Below are positions 49,336-56,815 of a stretch of DNA of 64,000 nt, piece after piece. The position numbers and the translations under genes are program-made. The stretch spans positions 28,751-92,750 of the IMG/VR virus record IMGVR_UViG_3300042569_001787. One strand, given 5' to 3'. This DNA comes from a virus. The notes below the pieces were generated by a model, which worked only from the letters and a program-made list of their open reading frames with translations, was not told the DNA's origin and did not search any database. Position 1 is the stretch's first letter, and every line of letters begins with the position of its first letter.

Positions 49336-49878
49336 TTATCTCAATAAATTATAGATGGATAATGGTTTATTAAAGTGTGTTTTAGTTAATGATTTGTTAT
49401 AACATTCTTTTGCAAAATGCCCATCAGCATCATACTTGTTTATAAAAAATCGACTAACCCCAACAGTATTTCTTGAAATAATAAAATTGTGACTATCAAT
49501 CTGTCTAACATCTATTACTTTACCAACAAGTCTTGTGGTTCCATCTTTGTTTAATTGTATAAATGAAATAAAGTCAGAATTACAATTCTTAATTGTTTCC
49601 CATAATTCAGGATGTACTGAGGTGTCATCATCATTAAAGTATATATAACCATCATCAATTATGTTTAAAGCATAATTTCGTTGGGCATGACCAACTACAC
49701 TACCTTTTTCTCTATATAAATGTGGCTCACAATTTAATGGGATTAATTCCTTTTTTGGTAGTTCATCCATATCAAAGACAACAATCCATCTATAATTTTC
49801 TTTTGGTATATTAATAGTTTCACTAATTACATGTAGATTCTCAGGTCTACTACACGGTGTAATAATATTTAAAAACAT
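49336..49878 (-). CDS. Putative glycosyltransferase (GT-A-like)
   Basis: 180 residues. MFLNIITPCSRPENLHVISETI, WIVVFDMDELPKK, GHAQRNYALNIIDDGYIYFNDDDTSVHPELW. The FNDDD triplet at the end of a strand is a DxD site. It is compact and seems to contain only the donor half. Six bases separate it from the preceding gene. Confidence 0.7.
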   Translation of the reverse strand: MFLNIITPCSRPENLHVISETINIPKENYRWIVVFDMDELPKKELIPLNCEPHLYREKGSVVGHAQRNYALNIIDDGYIYFNDDDTSVHPELWETIKNCNSDFISFIQLNKDGTTRLVGKVIDVRQIDSHNFIISRNTVGVSRFFINKYDADGHFAKECYNKSLTKTHFNKPLSIYNLLR

Positions 49879-49880
49879 TG

Positions 49881-50444
49881 TTAATTAATTTTAATTACCC
49901 AACTAGTATCTTGGAACGTTTTATTTGGTTCACCCAATTTTTCTTTAATTGATTGGACCACCCCACTCCATACAGGATGAAAATCATGACCACCAATAAA
50001 ACCACCTTTAACAATTAATGGTTTATAATTATCAATATCTTTATTTACTTGGGCATAAGTGTGAATACCATCAATATAAATAAAATCAAAACTTTCATTA
50101 ATTAATTCATTAATTGCGTCATCAGATGTTTGTTTGATTAAACGGATATTACTGAATGTTTTAGTATTTGATATAAATTCTTCGTATACCTTATTTAAAT
50201 CCATATGATAACAAGTTATATCATTTAAGTCATAATCATTAAGAAATGGGTCTATTGAGATAACTTCTTTAAAATGTTTCGCAAATATTTTAGTAGACTC
50301 ACCAGCATACGAACCAATCTCAACCATTCTCATTTTAGTAGTATCCCCAAATTCATTCAGATATTGTATTAAATCCATTAAACCTTTGGTGTAATGCTCA
50401 TCTCTCATTACATATAGTTTATTAATTTTTTCTTTATTTACCAT
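49881..50444 (-). CDS. Class I SAM-dependent methyltransferase (Methyltransf_24-like)
   Basis: 187 residues. MRMVEIGSYAGESTKIFAKHFKEVISIDPF gives the SAM-binding strand, Gly loop and acidic end of beta 2. SFDFIYIDGIHTYAQVNKDIDNYKPLIVKGGFIGGHDFHPVWSGV carries the D-x-x-H pattern of family 24 methyltransferases, frequent in glycan clusters. The stop codon region overlaps nothing; the start overlaps the next gene by seven bases. Target unknown, perhaps a sugar hydroxyl. Confidence 0.78.
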   Translation of the reverse strand: MVNKEKINKLYVMRDEHYTKGLMDLIQYLNEFGDTTKMRMVEIGSYAGESTKIFAKHFKEVISIDPFLNDYDLNDITCYHMDLNKVYEEFISNTKTFSNIRLIKQTSDDAINELINESFDFIYIDGIHTYAQVNKDIDNYKPLIVKGGFIGGHDFHPVWSGVVQSIKEKLGEPNKTFQDTSWVIKIN

Positions 50445-51061
50445 TTTTTTAAATTTGTAAAATTTTTATGAGGGTAAATAGAACCATTGGTGTAGTTATT
50501 AAAACTACTTAGAATTCTATTTGGGTGTTCATTAATATGTTCAGAGTCTTTTATAAAAATAGAAACATAATCCGACCATATATCCATTTCTTTATCACTA
50601 GTGTAGAGCTCAAGAACCTCACAATTATACCCATTACGTTTACCCCAATTAGACATGGCGTTTCCACTATCAGGAAAAAATCTCCAGCAGTCAACAGGAT
50701 ATCTATGAAAATCCCCGTTTGATGGTGCGTTTAAATAAAAAAGACCTGAAGGTTTCAGAACCCTCATAATTTCCAAAAAATTCAACCAAAAAAATTCACT
50801 ATGTTCAAAACAAGATGAACTAATAACATAATCAAAAGAGTTATCTCCAAAAGGTAAGACATATTGGTCTTCAAGTACGACATCAACACCAGGTCCTGAG
50901 CCTAAATCAACCCCAATATATTCCATATTTTCAGGGGATAATGAACGGATGTTAAACCCTCCAATATAAGAACCAATTTCTAATATTTTACCCGAATCTT
51001 TTTTATTATAAATGTAATTCGTAAAAAATCTTTTTGAGTTATCTTCAGCAGTTTTGTGCAT
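50438..51061 (-). CDS. SAM-dependent methyltransferase (Methyltransf_11-like)
   Basis: 207 residues. KILEIGSYIGGFNIRSLSPENMEYIGVDLGSGPGVDVVLEDQYVLPFGDNSFDYVISSSCFEHSEFFWLNFLEIMRVLKPSGLFYLNAPSN contains motif I, the acidic residue of beta 2 and the SFDYVISS...LKPSG motif of family 11. Substrate unknown. It overlaps the previous gene and lies with it between glycosyltransferases and nucleotide genes. Confidence 0.82.
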   Translation of the reverse strand: MHKTAEDNSKRFFTNYIYNKKDSGKILEIGSYIGGFNIRSLSPENMEYIGVDLGSGPGVDVVLEDQYVLPFGDNSFDYVISSSCFEHSEFFWLNFLEIMRVLKPSGLFYLNAPSNGDFHRYPVDCWRFFPDSGNAMSNWGKRNGYNCEVLELYTSDKEMDIWSDYVSIFIKDSEHINEHPNRILSSFNNYTNGSIYPHKNFTNLKKW

Positions 51062-51069
51062 AATATTAA

Positions 51070-51672
51070 TTATATACCTGTAGAACCAAATCCGTTATCG
51101 TTTCTATCTTTTTTGGTCACTTCATTTTTTTCATCTAAATAAACCCAACCACCATTAACTACGGGGCATAAAACTGCTTGAGCAACTTTCATACCTTTAG
51201 TAATTGTAAAAGGTTCTTTATTTGTGTTGAATATAATCACTTTTACTTCACCTGTGTATCCATTATCCACTGTTCCTGGTGAGTTTAAACACATTAAACC
51301 TTGATTAATTGCCAATCCACTTTTAGACCTAACTTGGATTTCATAACCATCTTTAATATCAAACGATAGTCCAGTTGGGACTAACCCTCTACCAAGACCT
51401 TCAATTGTCACATCTTCAACTGAATATAAATCAAAGCCAGAATCACTTGCGTAATTATAACTTGGTGTAACCGCATCAAGATGTAGTTTCGTAAATCCTA
51501 AATCCAGTTTAGGTTTATAGTTTTTCATATCAACTTCTAATTGTTTGACATCAATACCAAACTCGTCAAGTATTTGATTATAGTCAATATCATCATTTTC
51601 TGGCGTTGATAACATTAATTTTAACTCTTCCGCTTTTTTCTTTAAAAAATCTAAATCAAATTCTTCTGTCAT
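51070..51672 (-). CDS. dut: dUTPase (dUTP diphosphatase)
   Basis: 200 residues. The five trimeric-dUTPase motifs are in order: SDSGFDLYSVEDV, VRSKSGLAINQGL, NSPGTVDNGYTGEVKVI, KGMKVAQAVLCPV and DRNDNGFGSTG. It hydrolyses dUTP to dUMP and pyrophosphate. It has an N-terminal extension of about 60 acidic residues that the core enzyme does not need. Joined by one base to the exonuclease gene. Confidence 0.95.
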   Translation of the reverse strand: MTEEFDLDFLKKKAEELKLMLSTPENDDIDYNQILDEFGIDVKQLEVDMKNYKPKLDLGFTKLHLDAVTPSYNYASDSGFDLYSVEDVTIEGLGRGLVPTGLSFDIKDGYEIQVRSKSGLAINQGLMCLNSPGTVDNGYTGEVKVIIFNTNKEPFTITKGMKVAQAVLCPVVNGGWVYLDEKNEVTKKDRNDNGFGSTGI

Positions 51673-52391
51673 TATTTAAGTTCTTTTAATTTTTTTATCA
51701 CCTCAATTAATACGTTAACATCTCGTTCGCAGTATTCTGAGATTTCTTTTAATTTTCCGTGATTCCAATATGAATCGTGTACTTTATCACCAGTAATTTC
51801 GCCCTCTTTTGAAGATGGAACATCCATTGACGCACACATTAAGTCTAATGAACCAATTGCAGTGTAAGCACCGTATTGCCAAATTTCTTTAGTGTCAATA
51901 GCCTTAATTTCCCATGGTTTTGTATCGTATGATGGTAGAATTGATGGTGGAAGTAATCCATTAATAATCATTCTTTTGGCAATCATCGGAATATCAAAAT
52001 TCTTTAAATTATGACCACACAAAAAGAAATCCAATTTTCCGCAACGGTCCAATAATTTCTGACAATCACGTAATAATTGTTTCTCATCATCACCAAAAAA
52101 GGTTTGCTTTTTAACTTCACCATTATCCATAACAAAGGCGACACTAACACATACAATCTTTGCAAATTCGGGAACCAATGAGGTTCTTGTTGAAAATATA
52201 ATATTTTGTCTTTCATCTTCATTTTCTCCCTTAGTTGAGTCTTCGGGGAATCGTTTTAAAAACCAATCTAAATACTTATCAAATTGATGTGCAATCTCGG
52301 GATGATTTTTAACACAAGTGTCAAAGTCTTTTTCAATCCCAACGGTTTCTATGTCAAGAAACAAAATTTTAGTAATAGGTATTTTAATCAT
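51672..52391 (-). CDS. 3'-5' exonuclease of the RNase H-like / PolB exo type
   Basis: 239 residues. ILFLDIETVG holds the first DxE pair, LCGHNLKNFDIPMIAKRM the second Asp, and EYCERDVNVLIEVIKKL the last Asp. The middle has AFVMDNGEV and the block AIDTKEIWQYGAYTA. This is the set of the predicted PolB-like 3'-5' exonuclease family. It may act in replication proofreading or recombination. Overlaps the cytidylyltransferase by eight bases. Confidence 0.82.
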   Translation of the reverse strand: MIKIPITKILFLDIETVGIEKDFDTCVKNHPEIAHQFDKYLDWFLKRFPEDSTKGENEDERQNIIFSTRTSLVPEFAKIVCVSVAFVMDNGEVKKQTFFGDDEKQLLRDCQKLLDRCGKLDFFLCGHNLKNFDIPMIAKRMIINGLLPPSILPSYDTKPWEIKAIDTKEIWQYGAYTAIGSLDLMCASMDVPSSKEGEITGDKVHDSYWNHGKLKEISEYCERDVNVLIEVIKKLKELK

Positions 52392-52842
52392 TTGTATCTA
52401 AATTTTTTATTATTTCAGGATTTTGTTTTAATGTTTGTATTGTGATTAAATCTTTAATTTTAGTTGTTGACCAATTGTGAGACCTTGTAGTGTAAACGAC
52501 ATTAACTGGTAGATGGTCTCCTGTAAATCGTTTACCAATATAATCGTCACCCAAAATTCTAACATCAGGTTTAAAAAACTCAATTAGTTTTACTAAATCT
52601 TCTTCAGTTTGATATGTCACAACGTCATCAACATATTTTATTGACATCAAAGTTTTATATCTTTCATATAATGGAACGACTGGTTTATACTTTGTAAATC
52701 TTGTTTCGGACGGGTCTCTTTGTAAAAAAACCATAAAGTAATCACAATGTTCTTTTGCCGCCTCAAAAGTGTAAATATAACCTGGGTGTAGTAAATCAAA
52801 ATTACCTGCGGTGAACCCAACTTTACCTTTTTTATTATACAT
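52384..52842 (-). CDS. Cytidylyltransferase (glycerol-3-phosphate / ADP-heptose type)
   Basis: 152 residues. KVGFTAGNFDLLHPGYIYTFEAAK carries the GxFDxxHxGH-like nucleotide site, with Tyr replacing the last His. RYKTLMSIKYVDDVVTY, VRILGDDYIGKRFTGDHL and RSHNWSTTKIKDLI (ISSTxIR-like) complete the family. Such enzymes make CDP-glycerol or ADP/CDP-activated sugars. In a glycosyltransferase cluster it likely supplies an activated donor. The His-to-Tyr change may lower activity. Confidence 0.82.
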   Translation of the reverse strand: MYNKKGKVGFTAGNFDLLHPGYIYTFEAAKEHCDYFMVFLQRDPSETRFTKYKPVVPLYERYKTLMSIKYVDDVVTYQTEEDLVKLIEFFKPDVRILGDDYIGKRFTGDHLPVNVVYTTRSHNWSTTKIKDLITIQTLKQNPEIIKNLDTND

Positions 52843-52847
52843 ATTAT

Positions 52848-54068
52848 TTATTTAATTAATGATTTATAAAATTCTGCTCTATCTTTAGTTACGTTATTTA
52901 AATCGTATTTGTCTTTAACTGTTTCATATAATCTTTCCCCCATATCAGTAATTAAATTAGGGTTTTGGATTAACTTTTTAATATGTTTAGACCAATCACT
53001 ATGATTTCTATGTTCAGGAACTAACATTGCGTTACCATCAACAAAATTACCATTTTTTAAACAATGTTTCAAGTCAATTGTATAAGGACCAATTTCTGAA
53101 GCAATTAACGCTTTCTTATAAAATCCTGCCTCAATAACTTTTAATTGGGATTTCATTCTATTAAAGATGTGATTTTTAATTGGTGATAAAGAAATATCAA
53201 GCTTTGAATAATTCATTGCGTAAGATGTTACAGGTTTAGTCCATACTCTGACATATGGTAATTCTTTGTTAGAAACATAATCACCTTCTTTATATTCTAT
53301 TAAAAATTTTTTATAATCTTCATCCACTAAATTATAGTTGTTTGTAAAAATTTCTTCATATTTTGACCATACAGTTTCATGAGGTAAAATATCTCTACGT
53401 TTTTGTTCACCTGTTTGCGGATTAATTTCAGTAACACTACCTCTAGTGTCAAAACCACAAATAACATATTGAATTTTGTTATTAATTTCAGAACCGTTTT
53501 TTTGTGTAAAACCTTGTAATAACATTAAGTCATGTAAGTGAGATGAACCACCTAACCACCCAACTCTGATTCTATCTGATTTGACAGTCGGTTGATTAAA
53601 TTGAGGTTCTTTTGGGTTAATTGCGTTAGGGAATACAACAACGTTCTTATTAAATTTTATAATTTCATTTGCAAAAATATCCGTTGTTGTCATAACATAA
53701 TCGGCTTCTTTTAAATTTGCAACAATTTTTTCGTTAATTTTTTGTTGTACAATTATTTGATGAATAGGATGTTCTTTTGTCGGTAACCAATAATCATCAA
53801 TATCAACAATGACAATAACCCCAATTGATTTTAAATTTCTAATAATATTAGGTGTATTATCGTAGTTACTTCCAATATTTCTATGTACGTGTACAATTTG
53901 GTATTTACTCCAATAACTCGGGTCACCAATTCTTGGTTCGTAGTCAATGTCTACGTGAAAGTCATCGGGATATAGATTTTGTAAGTGTACGTGGGGGTCG
54001 ACCGAGCGAAATTTCCCAACACCACTTTTATCACTTGGTAGTACTAAAACATTAATTTTTTCTTTCAT
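52848..54068 (-). CDS. Glycosyltransferase family 4-like (GT-B)
   Basis: 406 residues. KINVLVLPSDKSGVGKFRSVDPHVHL, IVHVHRNIGSNYDNTPNII, VIVIVDIDDYWLP, NVVVFPNAINPKEP, RIRVGWLGGSSHLHDLMLLQGF, and LKVIEAGFYKKALIASEIGPY form both Rossmann domains, with the donor-binding E near the C-terminal helix. It ends the glycan operon, before a terminator. Confidence 0.82.
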   Translation of the reverse strand: MKEKINVLVLPSDKSGVGKFRSVDPHVHLQNLYPDDFHVDIDYEPRIGDPSYWSKYQIVHVHRNIGSNYDNTPNIIRNLKSIGVIVIVDIDDYWLPTKEHPIHQIIVQQKINEKIVANLKEADYVMTTTDIFANEIIKFNKNVVVFPNAINPKEPQFNQPTVKSDRIRVGWLGGSSHLHDLMLLQGFTQKNGSEINNKIQYVICGFDTRGSVTEINPQTGEQKRRDILPHETVWSKYEEIFTNNYNLVDEDYKKFLIEYKEGDYVSNKELPYVRVWTKPVTSYAMNYSKLDISLSPIKNHIFNRMKSQLKVIEAGFYKKALIASEIGPYTIDLKHCLKNGNFVDGNAMLVPEHRNHSDWSKHIKKLIQNPNLITDMGERLYETVKDKYDLNNVTKDRAEFYKSLIK

Positions 54069-54129
54069 ATTATAAAATTCTCTAAAAAATATAATAAGAA
54101 ATTAAAGAAATATCAACCGTATTAAAATA

Positions 54130-54163
54130 AAAAAACCCCTCATAACTATGTGGGGGTTTTTTA
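54130..54163 (-). terminator. Rho-independent terminator
   Basis: AACCCC(T)CA and TG(T)GGGGTT-type stem with a short loop, A- and T-runs on both sides; probably ends the gene at 54182-54766 on the minus strand. Confidence 0.8.
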
Positions 54164-54181
54164 TTTAATGTAAACTTCTCT

Positions 54182-54766
54182 TTAAGCTATTTTTTTTATC
54201 TTAGTAACCTTACCTTCAAATATATGTTTACCTACCTTAAAGGAAAATATTTCATTTGATTTTTGGGTGGATTCGGCAATTAATCCATTTTCTTGTAACA
54301 CTTCTTCAACAACTTCTCTTAATAATTCTTTTAAAGTTGATAAATCTTGAGTTGGTATTGATTGTTCTACCATTCTATTTGGTTGATGACCTTTTGGACT
54401 TCCTTTAGCATCAAGATTCATTAATCTAGACGCTTTATCAATCAAATCATTAGATAATGACGGCCCCGCCATTGAGTTTGGTTGATTGATGGGGTGTTCT
54501 ATCATTAATCTTTTAATCTCATCAGGTAATTTAGAAGACATTACCCTATCTTTAGTTATTGGTTGTTGATGTGATGGGGATGATTGAGTAACTGATTCCT
54601 GCATAAATTCTTGTGGTAAATTATATTTAGCTTGTGGAGCTTCATAATTTTCTACCGTTGGACTTGTCATATTTAAATTATTACCCGCCCTTGGGGTGTT
54701 ATTATGCTTATCCATAATAGCTTTAGATATCATTAATTTTTCTATTAAGTCGTTTTCGTTTGTCAT
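54182..54766 (-). CDS. Conserved phage protein with C-terminal KVGKHIFEGKV motif (194 aa)
   Basis: A disordered, Pro/Gln/Ser-rich first half is followed by LSTLKELLREVVEEVLQENGLIAEST and the C-terminal strand-rich FSFKVGKHIFEGKVTKIKKI. GLIAE before S matches the T4 prohead protease consensus. It belongs to the minus-strand block transcribed before the glycan genes. Likely virion-associated; identity unknown. Confidence 0.55.
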   Translation of the reverse strand: MTNENDLIEKLMISKAIMDKHNNTPRAGNNLNMTSPTVENYEAPQAKYNLPQEFMQESVTQSSPSHQQPITKDRVMSSKLPDEIKRLMIEHPINQPNSMAGPSLSNDLIDKASRLMNLDAKGSPKGHQPNRMVEQSIPTQDLSTLKELLREVVEEVLQENGLIAESTQKSNEIFSFKVGKHIFEGKVTKIKKIA

Positions 54767-54787
54767 ATCTTATATTATTGGAGGTTG

Positions 54788-55171
54788 TTAATTAAACACT
54801 GCGTTAATAATAATTCTATTCATGCTTTTGTCCCCTGATGGATTATACCCTGGTTTAGACGATTCAAATTTTTCTCCCGTTGGTTTAAATGATAATATTT
54901 TATCAACTCTGAATAATCTCCACCCTGGTAAAGGTTGTTCTCCCTTATATGCGGTATGAGAAGACCCTTCATTATCCCAAGCTCTTAAAACAGGATTATC
55001 TGACTTACTATACCCAAGACAAACAGGTTCAATTTCTCTTAACCCTCTACCACCTGGTTCATCACCATCATAGTAAATTACTATCTTATCTCTTTTTTTT
55101 ATAGCATCAACGATTGAATCAATCGACGCTACTTCTAAAATAAGGGATTTAACTGTATTGTAAAGTTTCAT
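54788..55171 (-). CDS. WYL-like domain protein with possible capsid-targeting start
   Basis: 127 residues. The start MKLYNTVKSLILEVASID looks like a short targeting helix with LILE before V. Residues 20-105 follow the WYL pattern: AIKKRDKIVIYYDGDEPGG, GLREIEPVCLGYSKSDNPVLRAWDNEGSS and GWRLFRVDKILSFKPTG. WYL domains bind ligands or nucleic acid in bacterial regulators and defence proteins. No HTH is attached. It overlaps the upstream gene by one base. Confidence 0.6.
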   Translation of the reverse strand: MKLYNTVKSLILEVASIDSIVDAIKKRDKIVIYYDGDEPGGRGLREIEPVCLGYSKSDNPVLRAWDNEGSSHTAYKGEQPLPGWRLFRVDKILSFKPTGEKFESSKPGYNPSGDKSMNRIIINAVFN

Positions 55172-55464
55172 TACGCACTTGGTGTAGTGTATGGTGAGTT
55201 AGGTTTAAATTCATTAATAACTATCTCAGCCTTTCGTTCTAAGATGTCTTGAATTGCTCCCGCACCTTGATTATAAACATCTAAAAATCCTCCAGTACCT
55301 TTACCTTGAGCATCGCCATCAGCGATAGCGTCAGGATTAACTGCCGAATATTGGTTTGTTGGTTTATAATCGTTCTTTGGGAATAACTTTGCTCTTTCCA
55401 TGTCAGCGATTGATGACAAGTCATTTTTAGGTTGTTCAAACACAATTGGGTCTATTGTTGCCAT
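55171..55464 (-). CDS. Unknown 97-aa protein
   Basis: MATIDPIVFEQPKNDLSSIAD, then KLFPKNDYKPTNQYSAVNPDAI and GTGGFLDVYNQGAGAIQDILERKAEIVINEF. Its first half looks disordered. A virion component is plausible because it lies in an operon with a cargo-type protein. No family recognised. Confidence 0.5.
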   Translation of the reverse strand: MATIDPIVFEQPKNDLSSIADMERAKLFPKNDYKPTNQYSAVNPDAIADGDAQGKGTGGFLDVYNQGAGAIQDILERKAEIVINEFKPNSPYTTPSA

Positions 55465-55465
55465 A

Positions 55466-55936
55466 TTATATTATTTTTTTAATTAAATTGTTTATTCTGA
55501 TTAGATTCTCCATAATAGCGGTGTCATATTTATCAACAGTTGCTTTATGACTTTTACTTGGTCTATTAATTGTTGTCATGTCATTTTTTTCATGTGGCTG
55601 AATAAATTGATTAGGTAAAACCTCAGATTTATTCTTTTTAGTATTGTATACATTATCTCTCATTGAAGTTAAAGTATTGTGAACCCAATTCTTAACATAA
55701 TGGCCACCATTCAATATATAAGATAAATCATTTTCATCACCCTCAAACTTATCAAACCAATTTTTCATTCGTTTTAATTGTTGATATGTAACCTCACGAC
55801 TATCTCTTAGTTCTTTGTTTCTCTTATAACCCTCAACACTTTCGTCAGCACCTCCTGCGGCATCATGGCACTGTTGTAAATAACTTACAACCTCCTCAGG
55901 TAGGGAAAATTTATTTCCGTATAAGTCTTTATTCAT
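55466..55936 (-). CDS. Conserved phage protein (156 aa)
   Basis: MNKDLYGNKFSLPEEVVSYL, HDAAGGADESVEGYKRNKEL, QQLKRMKNWFDKFEGDENDLSYILNGG and WVHNTLTSMRDNVYNTKKNK. The helix-loop pattern FSLP.E...YL.QCH...GG occurs in phage proteins of unknown function. The tail ends in a helix, ENLIRINNLIKKII. It overlaps the neighbouring start by eight bases. Confidence 0.55.
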   Translation of the reverse strand: MNKDLYGNKFSLPEEVVSYLQQCHDAAGGADESVEGYKRNKELRDSREVTYQQLKRMKNWFDKFEGDENDLSYILNGGHYVKNWVHNTLTSMRDNVYNTKKNKSEVLPNQFIQPHEKNDMTTINRPSKSHKATVDKYDTAIMENLIRINNLIKKII

Positions 55937-56765
55937 TTGATTTTAATATGTTAATTAATTTAGAAATACTGATACCTTCTTTATCCGCTAATTTTTTAAT
56001 TGATTGTAAATTTTTAACTAATATCTTACTAACGCTTTCATCACGTTTTACAACGTCTGAACTATCTTTAGATTTCTTAGTTAAGATATCCTCAACCATT
56101 TTAATCATTTTTTCTTTTTGTTGTTCTTCAATACTATCTTTTTCAGAAAGTCTTTGTTTTAATTTGCCATTAACTTTTTTAGCTTTAGGTAATTTACCAA
56201 ATTCTTTCGCTCTTTGTACCGGGTTCTCTACACCCATTTTTTTCAATATATTTACCGTTTGTTTAAAATCTTTCCCTTCGGTCTCAACATACCCAAAGGC
56301 TTCTGAATAATCCACCTCAGAAACAATATTTTCTTTTTTGTCTTCACTCTCACCATAATAAACACGGTAACCTCTTGTTACAGGGTCATTAGTTGTTCTA
56401 GCCATAACAACAGTCTGGTCCATTGTTTTTCTTGGTGAAAGGGTTAAATTTATTAAAGGAATTTTTGAACTTAACATTGTTCCATCAGAATCAACTAACT
56501 CTCCAATCTCACCTGAAGATTTTTTTACATCTTTTAATTTATCCTCAATATCTTTTGTTGTTTGTTTTTCTTTTGAGTTTAAAACATTATATACAACATC
56601 TTTAACTTTTTTTGCATCTTTTTTATCGAAGTCTATTTTTTTGTCTTTTTTTCTAGATTCACTTAAAGTGTTAGCAATAGAATAGTATAAGGAGATTTGG
56701 TTACCCCTATCTTTTAGAAAGAAGTAATAATTATTACTGTAGTATTCTTTGTTAAAATTTATCAT
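55929..56765 (-). CDS. Unknown Lys-rich protein (278 aa)
   Basis: First gene of the block, read from the divergent promoter region. MINFNKEYYSNNYYFFLKDR is followed by SIANTLSESRKKDKKIDF, again with a possible protease site. Middle strands (GTMLSSKIPLINLTLSPRKTMDQTVVMARTT, GYRVYYGESEDK) resemble a beta domain. The C-terminal third is helical, with KEKMIKMVEDILTKKSKDSSD. Function unknown; virion component suspected. Confidence 0.55.
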   Translation of the reverse strand: MINFNKEYYSNNYYFFLKDRGNQISLYYSIANTLSESRKKDKKIDFDKKDAKKVKDVVYNVLNSKEKQTTKDIEDKLKDVKKSSGEIGELVDSDGTMLSSKIPLINLTLSPRKTMDQTVVMARTTNDPVTRGYRVYYGESEDKKENIVSEVDYSEAFGYVETEGKDFKQTVNILKKMGVENPVQRAKEFGKLPKAKKVNGKLKQRLSEKDSIEEQQKEKMIKMVEDILTKKSKDSSDVVKRDESVSKILVKNLQSIKKLADKEGISISKLINILKSNE

Positions 56766-56776
56766 AACATATTTTT

Positions 56777-56786
56777 CAATAAATAC
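56777..56786 (-). promoter_or_regulatory. Late-promoter-like motif (divergent, minus)
   Basis: GTATTTATTG on the minus strand, 11 bases before the start at 56765. Confidence 0.45.
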
Positions 56787-56797
56787 TTCGATTTGGA

Positions 56798-56807
56798 GTA
56801 TTTATCA
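56798..56807 (+). promoter_or_regulatory. Late-promoter-like motif (divergent, plus)
   Basis: GTATTTATCA, eight bases before ATG 56816. Paired back to back with the minus-strand motif at 56777. Confidence 0.45.
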
Positions 56808-56815
56808 TAAAAAAG

